DNA of 62,000 nucleotides. It comes from Phoronis australis (taxonomy: Eukaryota; Phoronida; Phoronidae). The stretch lies in the NCBI GenBank assembly GCA_002633005.1, contig NMRA01000255.1:104062-166061 (forward strand), written 5' to 3'. The position numbers and the translations under genes were made by a program. Of the stretch, positions 1 to 14,300 are shown piece after piece. The notes under the pieces are model-generated. The model ran no database searches. It saw only the letters and a program-made list of their open reading frames with translations, and was not told the DNA's origin. The first letter of the stretch is position 1; each line of letters begins with the position of its first letter.

Positions 1-2345
1 AACCTTACCTTTGTATGAGGTCGTGCTTACTTCCTCTCATAGAAGCACCCTTTTTACGCAATCTCAGATTCAGTTGGCGCGGCTGCAAGCCATTTCACCA
101 TGTATTTAAAGGGCTCGCGAAATCGAGGCTGTTAATCTATCACCACTAGTACACGCACGCCCTCTAGTTATTGAAGATTTTCCGAATAGCCCCATTATGG
201 ATTAATTTCATTATTTCACAAACTTCTTTATAACACTGAATGACTAGCTCAAAAACTTAATAATGTGACAAATATTAATGGAAATTAAGAAGTATTCAAA
301 GTTGAGCCACGAAGACATAAACAATGTGAGGACCACCGTCCCCAACAATGTACCCATTGTCAGTACCGCTTTTGGAAGACGGAGGCATTAGGCGAGTTCG
401 TGAGATCTAACCCCAGCCCATTGTAAGCGACAACTCTTCTAGTAAACGAAAAAATTGTCGCAGCTGGTTTTAGGCCTTTCTAATACCAACCAGCCTGTGG
501 GAGACTCGCTCTGATACAGTTATGGAATCTTACTAGCATAGGTCTGAGTAGTCGGTATAACAACCCTTAAACAGGGTTGGAAGTCGGTATATCGAATCCG
601 AAAGTGTAGAATTCAGTCATACCCTAGGCCTACATATCACACTCAAAAAGCACATCAATTAACATGCACACGTCGAAATTACGATCACATGGAGACATTT
701 GTCTGAAGAAATCAATACGACGAATGCAACTGCTCGGAAATCAAATATCTTAAACTCACTCGAAGTTTCGACGTTTTAGCATTTTCTTGTCACTCCGCCA
801 TTTGCACTTTTCACCTAGCGAGGAAGTCGCAAACTAAATCATTCACTAGGCTCATTGGCTGTACTAATTATAATAGGACGTCATTAGGCCAACGTCTGAC
901 ACTGCAAATGGCAGACCATTTGATTCGTCGTTGTTAGAAAAAGAAAAAGAGGAGAAATGTAACCGGGTAAGAACGTTTATGGTTCTCTAAATATCCCAAA
1001 GGGGTTTGATTTGGTTAGTTCTAGCACACGTAATACGCTTTCCCCGAGTCTATTGATTTATGTTCATTTCACAAATTTGCGAAAAAATTCGACCATCCTT
1101 CAGGTCTGTTTGAGTTGAGTATTTGTTGGGGTCTAGCCTATAAAATTTGCAGAAATCATCAATGTACAATGAAATGTATGATTGGTCGATTATGAAAAGC
1201 GTTTTATTATTTGACATGGAAATTTCTCCACACTACATTAACATTTTTTTTTTAATTTTGCAGAAGATATCTACAAGTTGATATGTATTCTACATCAGTG
1301 TTTGCCAGCCTACAAATTTCAAAATGGAATGTCCTCAAAGTATTTCCAGACCTCTGGGGGTTGTAAACAAGAAGATCCCGTGTCTCTGTATTTATTTTTC
1401 CTCTGTGTAGAAATTGTGTGATTAGAGACTAGATTTAACTGTAATATTAAAGATATCAAAATCATTAACACTCCTCAAATTAAAATCTTGCAGTATCCGG
1501 ACAACAGTCATGATTATGGATGGGTCAGAATACTCACTTAGATGTACTTTAAACTTAATTCTATGACTATGCGAAATTTTCAAGTCAAATATCGAAAAAG
1601 GTCGATGTGTTTGGATTGGTTCCAGGAAACATTGAGATGTCACTTTATGCAAGAAAAGAAATTTAAAAATGGAGTATTGGAACAAGTAGCGTGCTGGGAG
1701 ATACATATGGTGTAGACATAGAAAATGTAAAACTCCGTTGAAGAAGAGAAGGAAATGAATAGGACATTGAATGCCTAGGCTAAGCGTAATCTTACCCCAT
1801 TACCAAAGTGTAATCATTTGTTTATTCTCTAGCTTACATTGGAAATTTAGGTAAAACTTTAAACTTTATTCGGGGGTAAAAATGATAGAATAGCTAGAAA
1901 AGCTATGACCAAAATTATGATGGTAGTGGATGTAGAGTAGTCCACTTGGCATCTTACATAAAGGCACTGAAACTTGCAAGGATAGAAACTGAAACATTTT
2001 GGAAAAATAAGTCTTTTTTGGTGTCTCGAATATGATTGTTGTAATGCTATCTGTTCTCAAATAAGTTTTGTCTTGAAATATTTTCCGTCTTGAAAGAATT
2101 TGTCAGGTAACCCAGATAACATCAGCTCACTCAGATCCAATAAACGTGGTAATACTTTTAAACCCAAGAGCCCTTCGGCCAAGAACAGATTTAAATTGAA
2201 CTACTGAGGTTTACATCACACAATTCAAATTTACAAGCAAGTTATATGCCCAAAGAATCAGTGATAATTGTCATGTGTCCCAATTTTGCATGATTTTCTC
2301 GGGTGCGTACAGTTGTTTAAAATTCATATCGCCCTTATTTTGCAG
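1..2345. other. Region upstream of the first visible transporter exon
   Basis: I see no supportable gene here. In GLUT genes a very short first coding exon (start codon plus a few residues) lies before the exon that begins TM1. The first visible transporter exon at 2346 opens at a codon boundary after an acceptor (ttttgcag) and has no in-frame ATG before TM1. The start exon is therefore either hidden in this stretch or to the left of the window; I could not pick a convincing ATG followed by a donor. The open frames at 1422-1706 and 1866-2060 (-) are short and unlike any protein I know. Confidence 0.5.
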
Positions 2346-5300
2346 AAAGTAACCAAATGTTTGGTAGGCTCAGTTTTCTTCGCAACCATTGGAACATCTT
2401 TTCTGTTTGGTTACAACATCGGTGTTTTGAACAACCTCGAACTGGTAAGTACTGCTCCACTTCAGAAGAAAACATAATTTATTCATAACTTATTCAAAAT
2501 AATAACAACTTAACAGCGACTACTTCGATTTCATGGCAAGAAGCCCATATCAGGAAAAATTAAAGGTCTTCATTTGGTCTGAAATCGAACTATATTATGA
2601 CTTGATGATTCTTTGCCAACTCCAAGTTCTCCGTATGCGAGTTGAGAACCGATAAAGCACTTTGCGAGCACAAATTGACTTACGTTCTGAATTACGAGTC
2701 ACAGCAATTTTTGCACCTGCATATCAATGTGAGACTTTACTACAATCCAAGTCCAAATTTTCCTAATAGCGTAAGTTGTTCCAGAGAAATATGCTACGTG
2801 CAGTGAAAAGGGCGCACGTTCTGATTGACTAAGTGTTTGGGTTTACCTTAGTGATATTAGTCTTCAAATAGGTCTGTATAACTTAGATTTGTGACAGATC
2901 AGCGTGCAGAAGGACCACAGGAAGTGCGAGGTGAAGCCGCGTCGTAAATTGGTGACGGATCAGGGACCAGACTTTGTCTAAGTTGAATTTAGTAAACATT
3001 ATCATTTACAGTCCTTCGTTCAAACAAGAAGTTTCGAAAATCTGACAAGGTGGATTGTGTACAGTCAAACGAGATTGTAGACAAGGCATCGTCAAATTTT
3101 CAAAACTATTATTTGAAGTTTTATTTGTTTGTGTGTCCCATTTTTCGTTTTCACAGCCAACTTACTGAGGGTGACCTCGAGCAATGTTAAAATACCAGTT
3201 CTTGCCAAAACCAGGAATCACTGGGCGAGGAAAACTTTAGAAGTCTTTTATAATTTTACGAATAAGTGGGTTGTAGCAACTTCAAACTGACGCTTGGTTT
3301 TCGTTGGATAACATCCAAAGAGCCATTCAAACATGCAGTTATATTGAAATCGCATGTCCATGTTTGAAATCAACAAGATGTAACCATGCTAAAATCAAAG
3401 CAACCTCTATAACTCCACACTCCCCAATTCCATGCTATAATTTCAACTTAAATATCACTGGTTAAACATCCAATGTCCGTTGCATCAGAATTAACTGCCT
3501 CTAAGAAGCCATCCTCGATCTCGTCAGTTAAAGGCCGTTACTTGTTATTAGAAAATGCTCACGAGACTGGGTGAAGTTTTATAAAAGTGTTAACGCCCGG
3601 TCCTTTAACGAATTCATAAAATTTAAACCATTGATGTTTTTTGTGTGGCGTTGCAAGTTGAATAATCTTTTAAACTTACAATTCAAGCCTATCCGGGAGC
3701 ACATTATGGATGACTGGGACATGAGAAACCAGACCAAAGAATCCGTGTCGTTCGTGTTTTCAACCGTACAGGCTATTTGGACAGGTCTCGGTATGGCAGG
3801 GGCATTCTCTACAAGTCTCGTGTTAAAACTTGGGAGGTTCGTATGTTTGATTAAACGTAGTGCTCATCGCTGGGCTAAAGGTCGTGCAAGAGCACATCAC
3901 GTACAACAGATATTTCAGTGAAAAATTGGAATCAGTTATTACCCGTTTCTGTCAAAACGACGAGGGATGAAAATCAACGAATAATACAACAGGCAAGTAA
4001 AGCCAACAGGCTTGGGTAAGCCGTGAGCAGATAATAAACGAGAGCTTTTTGAGGTTGGTATTCTGATCCCGCGTATACTAAGTGAACAACCTGGGTATGT
4101 TTGAAAATTGCGTGCAAGGTCTGACTGATTATTATTTTAAATAACTTATTGTTATTAAAATGGCATAGGAAAAAGATCAATTTTGGGCTTTAAAAGAGGG
4201 GCTTCCTATATCAATATAGGGTCCCCGCTGTTGGACCGCCTTCGTGCAAGAAGGGCCCCCGCTCCTTGTGTTGGGAAATCTATACTAATACAGATTTCCA
4301 TGATCTTCCGCTGCCTTCGGGTGTCTATCTTTGGCTGCTTTCACACAGGCAACCTATATTAATGTAGGGCCGCGGCCAGAAGGCATCTGAAGAGCAGAGC
4401 ATCCTATCGCAATAGAGTGCCACAACTAAAAGATGGGTTCCTCTATAAAAATATAGGCTTCCATGCCCAAAGTGGCTAAAGAGCGGATGAGTATATACTT
4501 ATACACAGGACACAAAACAGAGAGCAGAGCTCCCTCTATTAACATAGGAGCCCCGCGCAAAGGCAACTGCACCCAAAGAGCGGGCCTCTATATCTGCGTT
4601 CATGTACATGTAGGTATCCCATTCTTCGGTCGCTTTTTGGTGGGCCACCCTGTTCGCTTTTTTATCATGACGTCGTTTTGACGCCGGTATCCAGTCAATA
4701 AAACCAAAATGCCAAAATTAAAAACAATGATAATAAGTAGGCCACATTTATGGAGCGCTGTATATTACTAAGCACTTCGAAAATTATTACCTAGTTACGG
4801 ACCATGACAATCTTAATTAATTAAGTCGCCAGAAGCATGCAGTGGGTACAACTGATGTCGAACCACACCCAAACACACATGGTTTTGTAAAAATTTCAAG
4901 TTTTAAATTGCCCCACGTAGTTATATGAATTGGAAAAAATAAAAAAATAACTGCAAAATTTCCAAAAATGTGATGTGATGGGATTCCTATTCATTTTGTG
5001 GGTCCAAATCATGTTAAGGTGGTGGTAAATACGCCATTACTGAACATCCGAATATTACCCACTTTTCAGGCTCGAAAATTAATTTTCTTCCGGCGTCATT
5101 TTGATTAGAATAAATCAGTTAATATAAGAAGCTGTTGTCGGTGCTTAATCTTTACACGTAACTAACGCTAGGGCTAGTTGATTAACAGCTAGGGTTAACG
5201 ACGGCCCGCCTCTAACTGGGTCTGGATGGTCTTTAACGAGGATCGTCTGCCTCGATCTCTTGAGGGAGGTAATAGTGGTAGAATTACCTTGATGGCAAAT

Positions 5301-8300
5301 TCTTCACAGAATTGTGAGTTTACTCATGATTGTGGATTATTTCAGGAAAAAAGCAATACTGGCGAACTGCTTGGTCATGCTGATTGGTATAGCCTTCGAG
5401 TCCGTAACGCTGTTAGCGAAGCAACCTACTTTGTTAATACTTGGAAGGGCTGTCGTGGGATTTGCATGCGGTACGTTTTAACGGCGGAAATTGAACAACA
5501 AAACTAAGGATACAAAACGCTTGTTCCCAGCAAAACTTTGAGTTTTTATATTACATTTGGCTTCAATTTGTTTCTGGTCAATGACCGTGACCAGTTTCTC
5601 TTCCGGCAACTACCTTGAGGGCTAAGCCTGGCTGGAAGGTACACGTGAATAACAAATTCACATCATAAATGACTAGTGTCTTGTCCTCCCACTCACGTGT
5701 ACCCCCAGGCTTAGCAGTCAATGTAGTTGAAGAGAAACTGGTCACGGATCCGTTCTTCATTCACAGCACGAGCATTTCAATAAATAATCTTTCGGATTTA
5801 TTGAGAATGTCCAACACAAAAGGAATTTCTACCGTCAAAAGAATGGCTACGGTATGAGTTCACTGGTCTCGCCAGTCACCGCTAATTCATACATGGAGAA
5901 CTTTGAAGCTCATGTATTGAGGTAGTACTCCGAGTTGAAACCTTCCATTTGCTACCCTTATGTGGACGGTAATTTTGTTGTAAGTAAACGCTCAAAAATG
6001 GACAATTTTTAATACAACCTCGAAGACCCATGTATTAAATTTATGCAAGAATCTATGGTGGATTGCGCCAATGCTGTTGACTCTCTTCAGGCCACAGTAT
6101 TTGGTAAGCCTACTGACGCAGATCAATACCAAACTTTCATCATTTACTGGAGCCAAAGCATGATGTTATTCGCACTCTAATTAATAGATCAGAGTGCATA
6201 GTTACACCACCTTATAGAGAAAGAAGAAGAGAAGTTACATTAAAGTCGTGCTCTTACTAAGTGTGGTTACCTTTAATGGTTGAGACAACTCTTAGTGCAA
6301 CCTAACAACAAAGAGAAGAAAGGTCTCAGTAGTGGTGAAGTTTATGGTATTCAATGTGAGGAAGAACAATGTGATCAGTGCTATGTAGGTGAGAATAAGC
6401 ATACCCTCAAGAAAAGCATGTATCAACATACAAAAGCTGCTGCAAAAGGCACAACCACTTGCATGACTCGGGACATGAGTTTGGTAATGAAAAAGTTGTC
6501 TTGAAATCTAGTGCAGAAAACAGAACTGGTTACAGAAGGAAGTATAGGAAGTTATTTATATTCAAGCCATAACATCCTAAGTGGAGTAAGATACAAACTG
6601 TCCTGAGCATGGAATCATAGACTATAGACAACAGATTCGCCCCTCCGACATTTTCTTGTGTAATATTCTAGAGGATGCGCTATCCTCTAAACATAGCAAA
6701 CTCAGCTTCCCGTTTGGTTATTGTGACGGGGAATACTTGCATCTAATTTACTGTCCAGTAAAACGAAAAAGAAAATAAATTCGGCATTGAAACGCTGTTC
6801 AAAATCTTTCAATAGTAGAACTCTTGGAATTGTGAGTACTTTTGGTACCCGACCACACCACAGACTATAGATAGGGACTGCCAACTCCCGTTAGAGCGCG
6901 TTGCGCTTGTCGCGGACCACGGGACATAAGCACTAACGATGATAGGGCGCTGTACACACAGGATAGAAAACTTCCAGTTTTACGGAGCGGTCGTTCCCTC
7001 GTTTCAAGATTTGGTAAAGTAATGAGTCGAATTGCTTGATTTTTTGGAGTTTTTAAGACTTGTAAAAATAAAATGCGTATACTGTTCTCTGTCATGTCGT
7101 TTAAAATATTCACAAGATAATTCAGACATGTTATGAGTTATTAATGCCAGAAACGTCTTCGGCTGATTTTCCCGTGTTTACACTTACACAGTCGCATCAG
7201 CTGATTTTTTGTTGTAATTAGTATTGATGTTTGTTTAAATTGAGTAGCGTGCGAATCAGCTCATATAACCAACAAAAACGAAGTTGTAACAATGTTACAC
7301 AATAAATATTTGTAATTCACACAGCTTTGTTCCAGGGGGAAGGGCCAAAGGCTAACTGACATTGACATATCATTTGCAAAACTTGAGTGTCAAAAAGTTG
7401 TGTGTCAAAAACTTGCTGTCATTACTATCATAGGCCAAACGTACATTGTAAGGCAACTTCTAAACATAGCTACGATATACAAAATTGGTTCGATACATGA
7501 CACTTGTTGCTGTTAACAGTCTTTATTCCATTCCGTTCGTATCGTCAGAACATTGGTAAAGAAACTGACCAAGAAACGACAAACGATCTTTCGAAAATAC
7601 TTGTTTCATCAAGTGGAAATAAAATGACACAGTAATACCACCACAGAGCAAAAGCTAGTCAAATATGCAGTGGTACACAGCAGGTGTGAAATACTGCAAA
7701 GACTGACAAATGGAGGTGGTAACAAGAATGTCGCGCCAACTAGTGCATGCATGACCGTTTGCTGTTCATTCAAAACGGGCTTCGTGAATGTAATCAAAAG
7801 GGACTCCCAATACTTTCAATAGCAGCACATCATGCTCTCCATGTCGACTGAGCTGACGTATTCTCCACAGTTTCTTAACGGGTGATACTTATGATTATGA
7901 AGGTGGGCATGCTCATTAAGACCAAATGTCTAATGTATTTCTCTCTTTCAGTGTCTGAACATCCTCTAAATGTTACAAATACATAGAATATCTATAAAGT
8001 AATATGGAACGAAGAGTTGTATCTGGAACGTGATTTTGTGAAAGTGAACTCTTCCCCAATGACTCTTCTATGGCTTTTTAACAAAAAAATGAGCTAATTT
8101 TCAGTATTGCATTGAGCGTGAATGTTTAATTGCCACAACAGAATCAGTTCCACTATTGAGTAGTGGAGATAACCAGTGAATTGAAGAAGTCAAAATTTTG
8201 AAGGACCAGTTGGCACTGCAATTTTCTTTAGGATTTTGTGACGCCAACAGATATTCAACCTTTCGAAAGGAAACTTGTATAGTATATTTTTTATAAATTA

Positions 8301-11300
8301 AGTTTTTGTACTTTATACTTAGTGAAGGGAATTCAGTTTTAAGTGTTATATTTTTGCCTGCAGAAGAACAAAGTTGTAACATGAAATGAAACCACCAACT
8401 GAAACAAAATACCACAAAATTTGAAACAGAGAACATGAGAAGGAAAGACTCAGGTTATGAAAGATGTTCTGTCAGCCTTATTTTTAGTGGTTATAAGCAC
8501 ACACAAAATAGACATTTTTTATTTCTTTATTTTCCCATTTCCAATGAGTAAGTAAACGGGGTCTGAGATTCCCTTGCCTTGCTTTACAATTGTTAAGTGA
8601 AAATGGCAACACGAATATACAATGGACAAACAGGAAAAAACATAACAACATTACATAAAGTCAGTGTTGCATACATTTCTGAGAAGGAATACAAAAACAC
8701 CCTTTGCATACTGTTTTGCAAAATAGAGCTGTCAGAGCAAAGCAAAATACAAATTTCATCAGAAACATTTCAATAGTCTAAAATGGTAGCTTTAGACATG
8801 CCATTAATATATATATATATAAATTGTTTTGGCGGCTCTCGAGCTATTTAATTTTTACAGCCTCAGAAATACCCTTTTTTTCAGCAAATAGCACCCAAAA
8901 ATTTCAGGCCACAAAAATATTAAGTTTAGACAACTATATTTGGGAATCCATAGCTTACTGTATTGCTAAAACAAGATGGAGAGTCCTTTACAAGTAGGTT
9001 AACAACATGACATCGTCACCAAACCACTTTTAAACGACAAAACACTTCAAGAACTACCATGGTTCGGTGAAAATATTTCTTTTGTTCCAAAATATTTTAA
9101 AACAATTCTAAAAATGAAATTGGTGTAACAAATGAATTCAAATATAGCAAACAACCAGAAACCTAGTTTTTTCAAAGTATTTCATCAATTATTCAAAAAT
9201 CTTTGAGGTGATATGAATTATTCTTTCTTCCCCAAGTAAGATCAATGTTTTCACAATCTTAAGTTATGCACCATATGATAAAAATGATCATGTGCATTTT
9301 TAATTAAACAAAATTAAACTGGACAATAAAATTTCAAGGGAATTTAAATCAATTTCATTCCTGTCAAGTAATATAGGAATTGAGAGGCGTTGTGTTAGTG
9401 ACCATCCAAAAAGAGCATACTCGTATTCTAAACGGTGTTGATGCACTGCAGCCTTGAATAAACAATTATTTTAATGCAAAATATAATTGCTTAAAAATGA
9501 AACTAATCACAGCAACACCACAAGGTAGAAAACGTGTAACAAAATTATTTTTGAAGAAAATAGACTGAACCTATCCCCAAAACTGAAGTTAAATTGAATT
9601 TTAAAAATACTCTGTACTGTTTAAATGAAAATATTTCACCAATTTGGGTCACTTTATGTAATTTAGGTAAGTTTTGACTGGTTCTGTTTAATCTATTTGA
9701 CCAATCAAATTTGAGTTCAGTTTTAACCCTGAAAAGATCAGCACGGTTCTTGAAAAATGACTGAATTTACCTTTTTTGGAAGTATTGTTAAATGGAAATG
9801 GTGAGATGAAGTGAAAAAAATTGATGACGAATGGATTAGGACACGATAGTAATTGTTACGTTTAGAGTACATTTGCAGGATTTTTCCTGGTTAGAAATTG
9901 ACAAGGCATTAAATTAAAAAACTACATTTTCCCATACTTTTATCAAAAAAGAAACAAATTAAAATGTATACTTTAATAGATTTTTTTAGCAAACAGTTTG
10001 ACATCAAAAGCGGATTTAGAGGGGGGGCCAAGAGGGCTACACCCCCCCTAAAATTCCCTCAGATTCCATTTGGCAGATCGAGAGTGCCAATGTCTGAATG
10101 ACAAAATCCTGGCTAATACTCTTCTCTGGTTCCCCTAACACAAAATCCTGGATCCGCCCCTGAATAAACATATCATTAAAATCGGTTCAGTAATGGCCAT
10201 TTAGCAACTGAAAAATTTATCCCCTTCTCAAGTGCTGCAGTACTTCGATTTTTAAAAATATTCATGAATGCCCCCATTTGTTGAAACGGATATCAATATA
10301 AAGAAGAAAGTCTAAACATTTCGCAGGCATACTTTTCATTTTCCACCACTTTTCATGCTAATATATATGAGCTTCTGAAAATCATGAAAAATGGAAAAAT
10401 TTCGCTCTTGCTGAATTTTGGATATATTGGTAAACCATGGCTTATGTATTGTAGACGTAGTGACGAATGCGAAACTACATTTAGATCGAGCCAAAATTCA
10501 TACAAAATCACAAACTTCAAACTAAATTTCATCGTAAACGACTGAGAATTCAACTAGTGAAAAGAATTATCCACTTAGCTCAACCTTTTCATTGGGCCAA
10601 ACTTCTCGATTCGTGTGTTGAACTGTGGCAGCAGGCGGGCCTATCAACAACAACTTGTCAAGTTATTTCCGATACGTTTCGTAGCAATAATCCGACTTGA
10701 ATGGCTCGCATACGCAATTTAGTTTGCATTAAACACAACAAATTAATTTCAAACTCAAAAAATTTGCTTGACGTACGCGAAATAAAAACCAAAGTTCATC
10801 TTCGTTACAATGCTTAGCCGTGAGACCAGAAGTTTGAATCCTGCTCACATACTTTTGCGTTAGGCCACGAGACTTCACGGAGTCGCGAATCTCTTTACTA
10901 ATATCTATGACCACACAACAGCCGACCAAGATTAGCAGACGACATACTTGCCGGAAGTAAAACGTGCTATGTCTGCTAAGTGTCGCTAGTGAATAGTGAC
11001 GTCACGACTTATGCGTAAGATCCCAGATTTCGTCCATTGAATATATACGGAGTTGGCGGTCCATGTACAATTATAGTCCATGATGGAACGAAAGAATAGA
11101 CAAACAAGTTCTCACGTTACTAGAGTTCCCGCCACTAACATTTTACATCAACCCATCGAAGAGAGATGAGAGGTCTTTCAGTATAAGGAATATAGGCAAA
11201 CTAGTCCTAAAGTCGGGTTTCCTGGTATTAAGATACTGAAAACTTGTAACGAAATGAAACCAGTCCCGATTGTTAAGACATGTACGCCGGTGAAAGAGAA

Positions 11301-14300
11301 GAAAAGTCTACTGAAGAATCGGGAATATTGGCCAATAAGTGATGCAATGGCGCCGAAAAGACCCCACCACAATTTTAGCAGAAAAATAACGGTAAATACT
11401 AGTTTACGCAAGGAAAATGAGTGAGTGAAATTAAGCCGACGGACTGACGTCATCCCGGTCGTTGAGCCGACGGACTGACGCCACCTAGGCCAGTACGAAA
11501 CTGGCCACCCTCCCTCCCCGTCCGCAAACATGGCCCGCGAGAAAAAAGTAGAACACCTCGAATCTAAATAGGGTGCCCGTGTTTTACCTGAGACCAAAGA
11601 GTTGACGAAACAGGCGCGACGAAGGTCTGTAGTGGAGCGGGGAAGACGGAGTTTGAGCGATCGATATTTTATATAATACATATTCAGTCCATCCGACAGG
11701 TATTGTTATTAATATAACACGCTATTATTTGTATATCATGTATATGTTGGTCACAAGTGCACGGAATCCAGAAACTCCCGATTTCGAGCCCCGGTAGGGA
11801 AATCTTTACAAGTTTAAGTATTTGCTGCCCCGTGGTGTGAGCAATATCAACGGGATGATTTATAATAGCACTTTCGTGAACACGTAAAATGTTTGATCAC
11901 TCAATCCTTTGAGATAAATGTGTACGAAAATGTGTGCGACATCAAAAATATTTTCTAACAAGAAAGGGTCACAATGAACCAGGCGTGTTCACAATGGCCA
12001 CACTGGATATAAAGTACTACTCTAGCTCTACCACAGTGATAGCAGGGGAGCATCCATGATTTTGAGTTGAGGTGGGGCCAAGGTAGGGTATTAGTCAGGA
12101 TTTTGCCTGTCAGATATTCGAACCCCCGAACTTCCAAATGGAATCTGGGAGAATTTAAGGGGAACCTTTTTGCCCCCCCCCCCCTAAATCCGCCACTGAT
12201 AAGTAATTTGGGATGTGAAACTTATAAGTACCGGAGTCTGAGACGTTACGCAGTGGTCGGTGTGTAATTTCAGGGTTGAATGTGGGACTGGTCAACGTCT
12301 TCCTGCCTGAGATTTCATTCAAGAGCGTGCGCGGCGCTGTGTCGGCTTGTCATCAATTGCAGACTACTTTTGGCATTTTATTCGCTCAGATTATGACTCT
12401 AACACCTCTGTTTGGTAAGCATTACAACCCCAATCACTATGTTACAGCATCTAAGCATTCCATATTTATTTGACTCTGGTTTGTTTCAGTCTTTCAACAT
12501 TTCAAGGGCACTCAACAATACAGTTTTCAAACATGTTACTTTTGAATAGCCAAAGCATCTTACCCTGGGCTTACCCATGCTCACGTAGCATGTATGAATT
12601 TTGGAACTAGGTCTCGTGTGTATTTACTCTGTTATGTTTGGAGCAGAAGGCCAATTTTTTGGTTGAAATTGCCAAGTCTTACAGCATGTACTCGCGTCTT
12701 TGTCAAGGTCGATTGTTAGCTCCATGGAATTTTGCAAGATTTCATCGCACACAAAGCACAATCAACTAACGTAGTCACTCATTTTACAGGACATACAAGA
12801 AGGTGGCCGTATGCTTTCGCTGTGTCGTGCATTGGGTCTGTGCTGACAATGATTTGTTTGCCATTCTTCCCGGACAGTCCGAGGTATCTTCTGCTTTCCA
12901 AAAAAGATAAAGATGGAGCTCTAAAGGGTATTTCTTTTCATCCCAGGCATCTAAGAACTTTATTGTGATAACCAAATTGTCACCTGTCACAGCCAGAAAG
13001 CAACCTACTGGCGTAACTATACCCACTCGATTATTGACAGAGTATTTTTTAAGCGTATCGTATTTAACTGGTAAAGCCACAGGCCTTGATTTCAGCGACT
13101 GTCTGGCAAACATCGGCAAGAATTGGTGATTTGTAGTAAGATCACAACAATGCAACGGGTTATATTGTTTTAGAGCTTTGATCAAAGTTAACATTTTCAA
13201 GAAGACCATCCCACCCAACAATAATCCACAAAATGCGTTTTTTAAAACCTTAAAAGGTCTTAGAATGGAAAATGTCCCTTTAACCTCTCTCACTCTCTCG
13301 AAGCTCTGATCCGCCTACGAGGGACAACAGAGGTCGATGATGAAATACTCGAGATGGAGACCGAAGAGGAGGAGATGCGAAAAGTAGACACTTTCACTAT
13401 AAAGCAGCTCTTTACCAGTAAAACCTTCAGAAGGTCTCTCATCATTGTCATAGTACTTCAAGTGGCGCAGCAGTTCTCCGGCATCAACTTCGTAAGTGTT
13501 AACGCTTTAATTAGAGGTCTTGAATTTTTAAATTGAAAAAAATATCTCAAAAGCATAGTTTTGCCTCTACTCTTTGAAACTTCAACCAAAACAAGACGTC
13601 AAAAGCTGTTTACTTACGTGTAAAATAATCTTGTTAATATACTTTTTGTATGAACACGCCTTTGCCAGTCAAAGGAAATAACTTTTTTTAGACGGCTTTC
13701 TGTGATGCAATTTGTTTTACCTGTAAATGGTTGCTCACTCATATGAAAATGGGAAGTGATGACAGTTCCGTAGGGTTTGAGACCATGCTCGGCGAAAAAA
13801 ATGACCTGCCATGATAAACCAACTTATCGAGCCTGTTCTCGATCAATGAGTAACTCTCAGTTCTTTTCCAGACCAGGAATCGTGGCAGACAATTTCCTGT
13901 GTGTCGTCGCCACTAGTACCCTCTTAGTAACCGCACCCACTGATTTTGCCAATTAGTACTCAAAGCATTATTGTGATTGGGCAACACAAAAATTCACTGA
14001 AATTGGTACTGCTTTCTTTTTCATTAGTCCTCCGCGTTTGCGCTTGATGACGTCATACATGAGACCACTGGCTTTTATTGTCGTCCAGGAATTTCTTCTC
14101 TAAGAAACAAACTAAGACAACATTTATATCGACAACAATTAATAAGTGTCCTAAATAAAATATTAGGCTTTGGCGGCTTTATAGCTTATCTTGAACCGTA
14201 GCACCTGTGAATTTGCTGTGATCCCACTAGTGCCATAAATTACCACATGTAATAATTTTTTTGTCTACGTCACAGCTGCAAATAACACCCGCACGCAATG

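Noticed and set aside
4201-4620. CRISPR-like array (short palindromes separated by variable DNA)
   Set aside because: The genome is eukaryotic, repeats are not near-identical, spacing is irregular and there is no cas gene.
5226-5507. 93-codon frame over 5226-5507
   Set aside because: It is in the wrong frame; the real coding here is the transporter exon 5346-5470 with LILGRAVVGFACG.
10820-10860. tRNA-like B-box (agtttgaatcctgct)
   Set aside because: No matching A-box at the right distance and no cloverleaf; too weak to call a tRNA or SINE.
11178-11681. 167-codon minus-strand open frame
   Set aside because: Intronic, crosses the 31-bp tandem repeat, and shows no conserved motif, domain or coding-like continuity.
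11780-11815. Second B-box-like word (gatttcgagccccgg)
   Set aside because: No acceptor stem or A-box partner found upstream.
12784-13293. 169-codon minus-strand open frame
   Set aside because: Antisense to two transporter exons and the short intron between them; composition explained by the sense exons.
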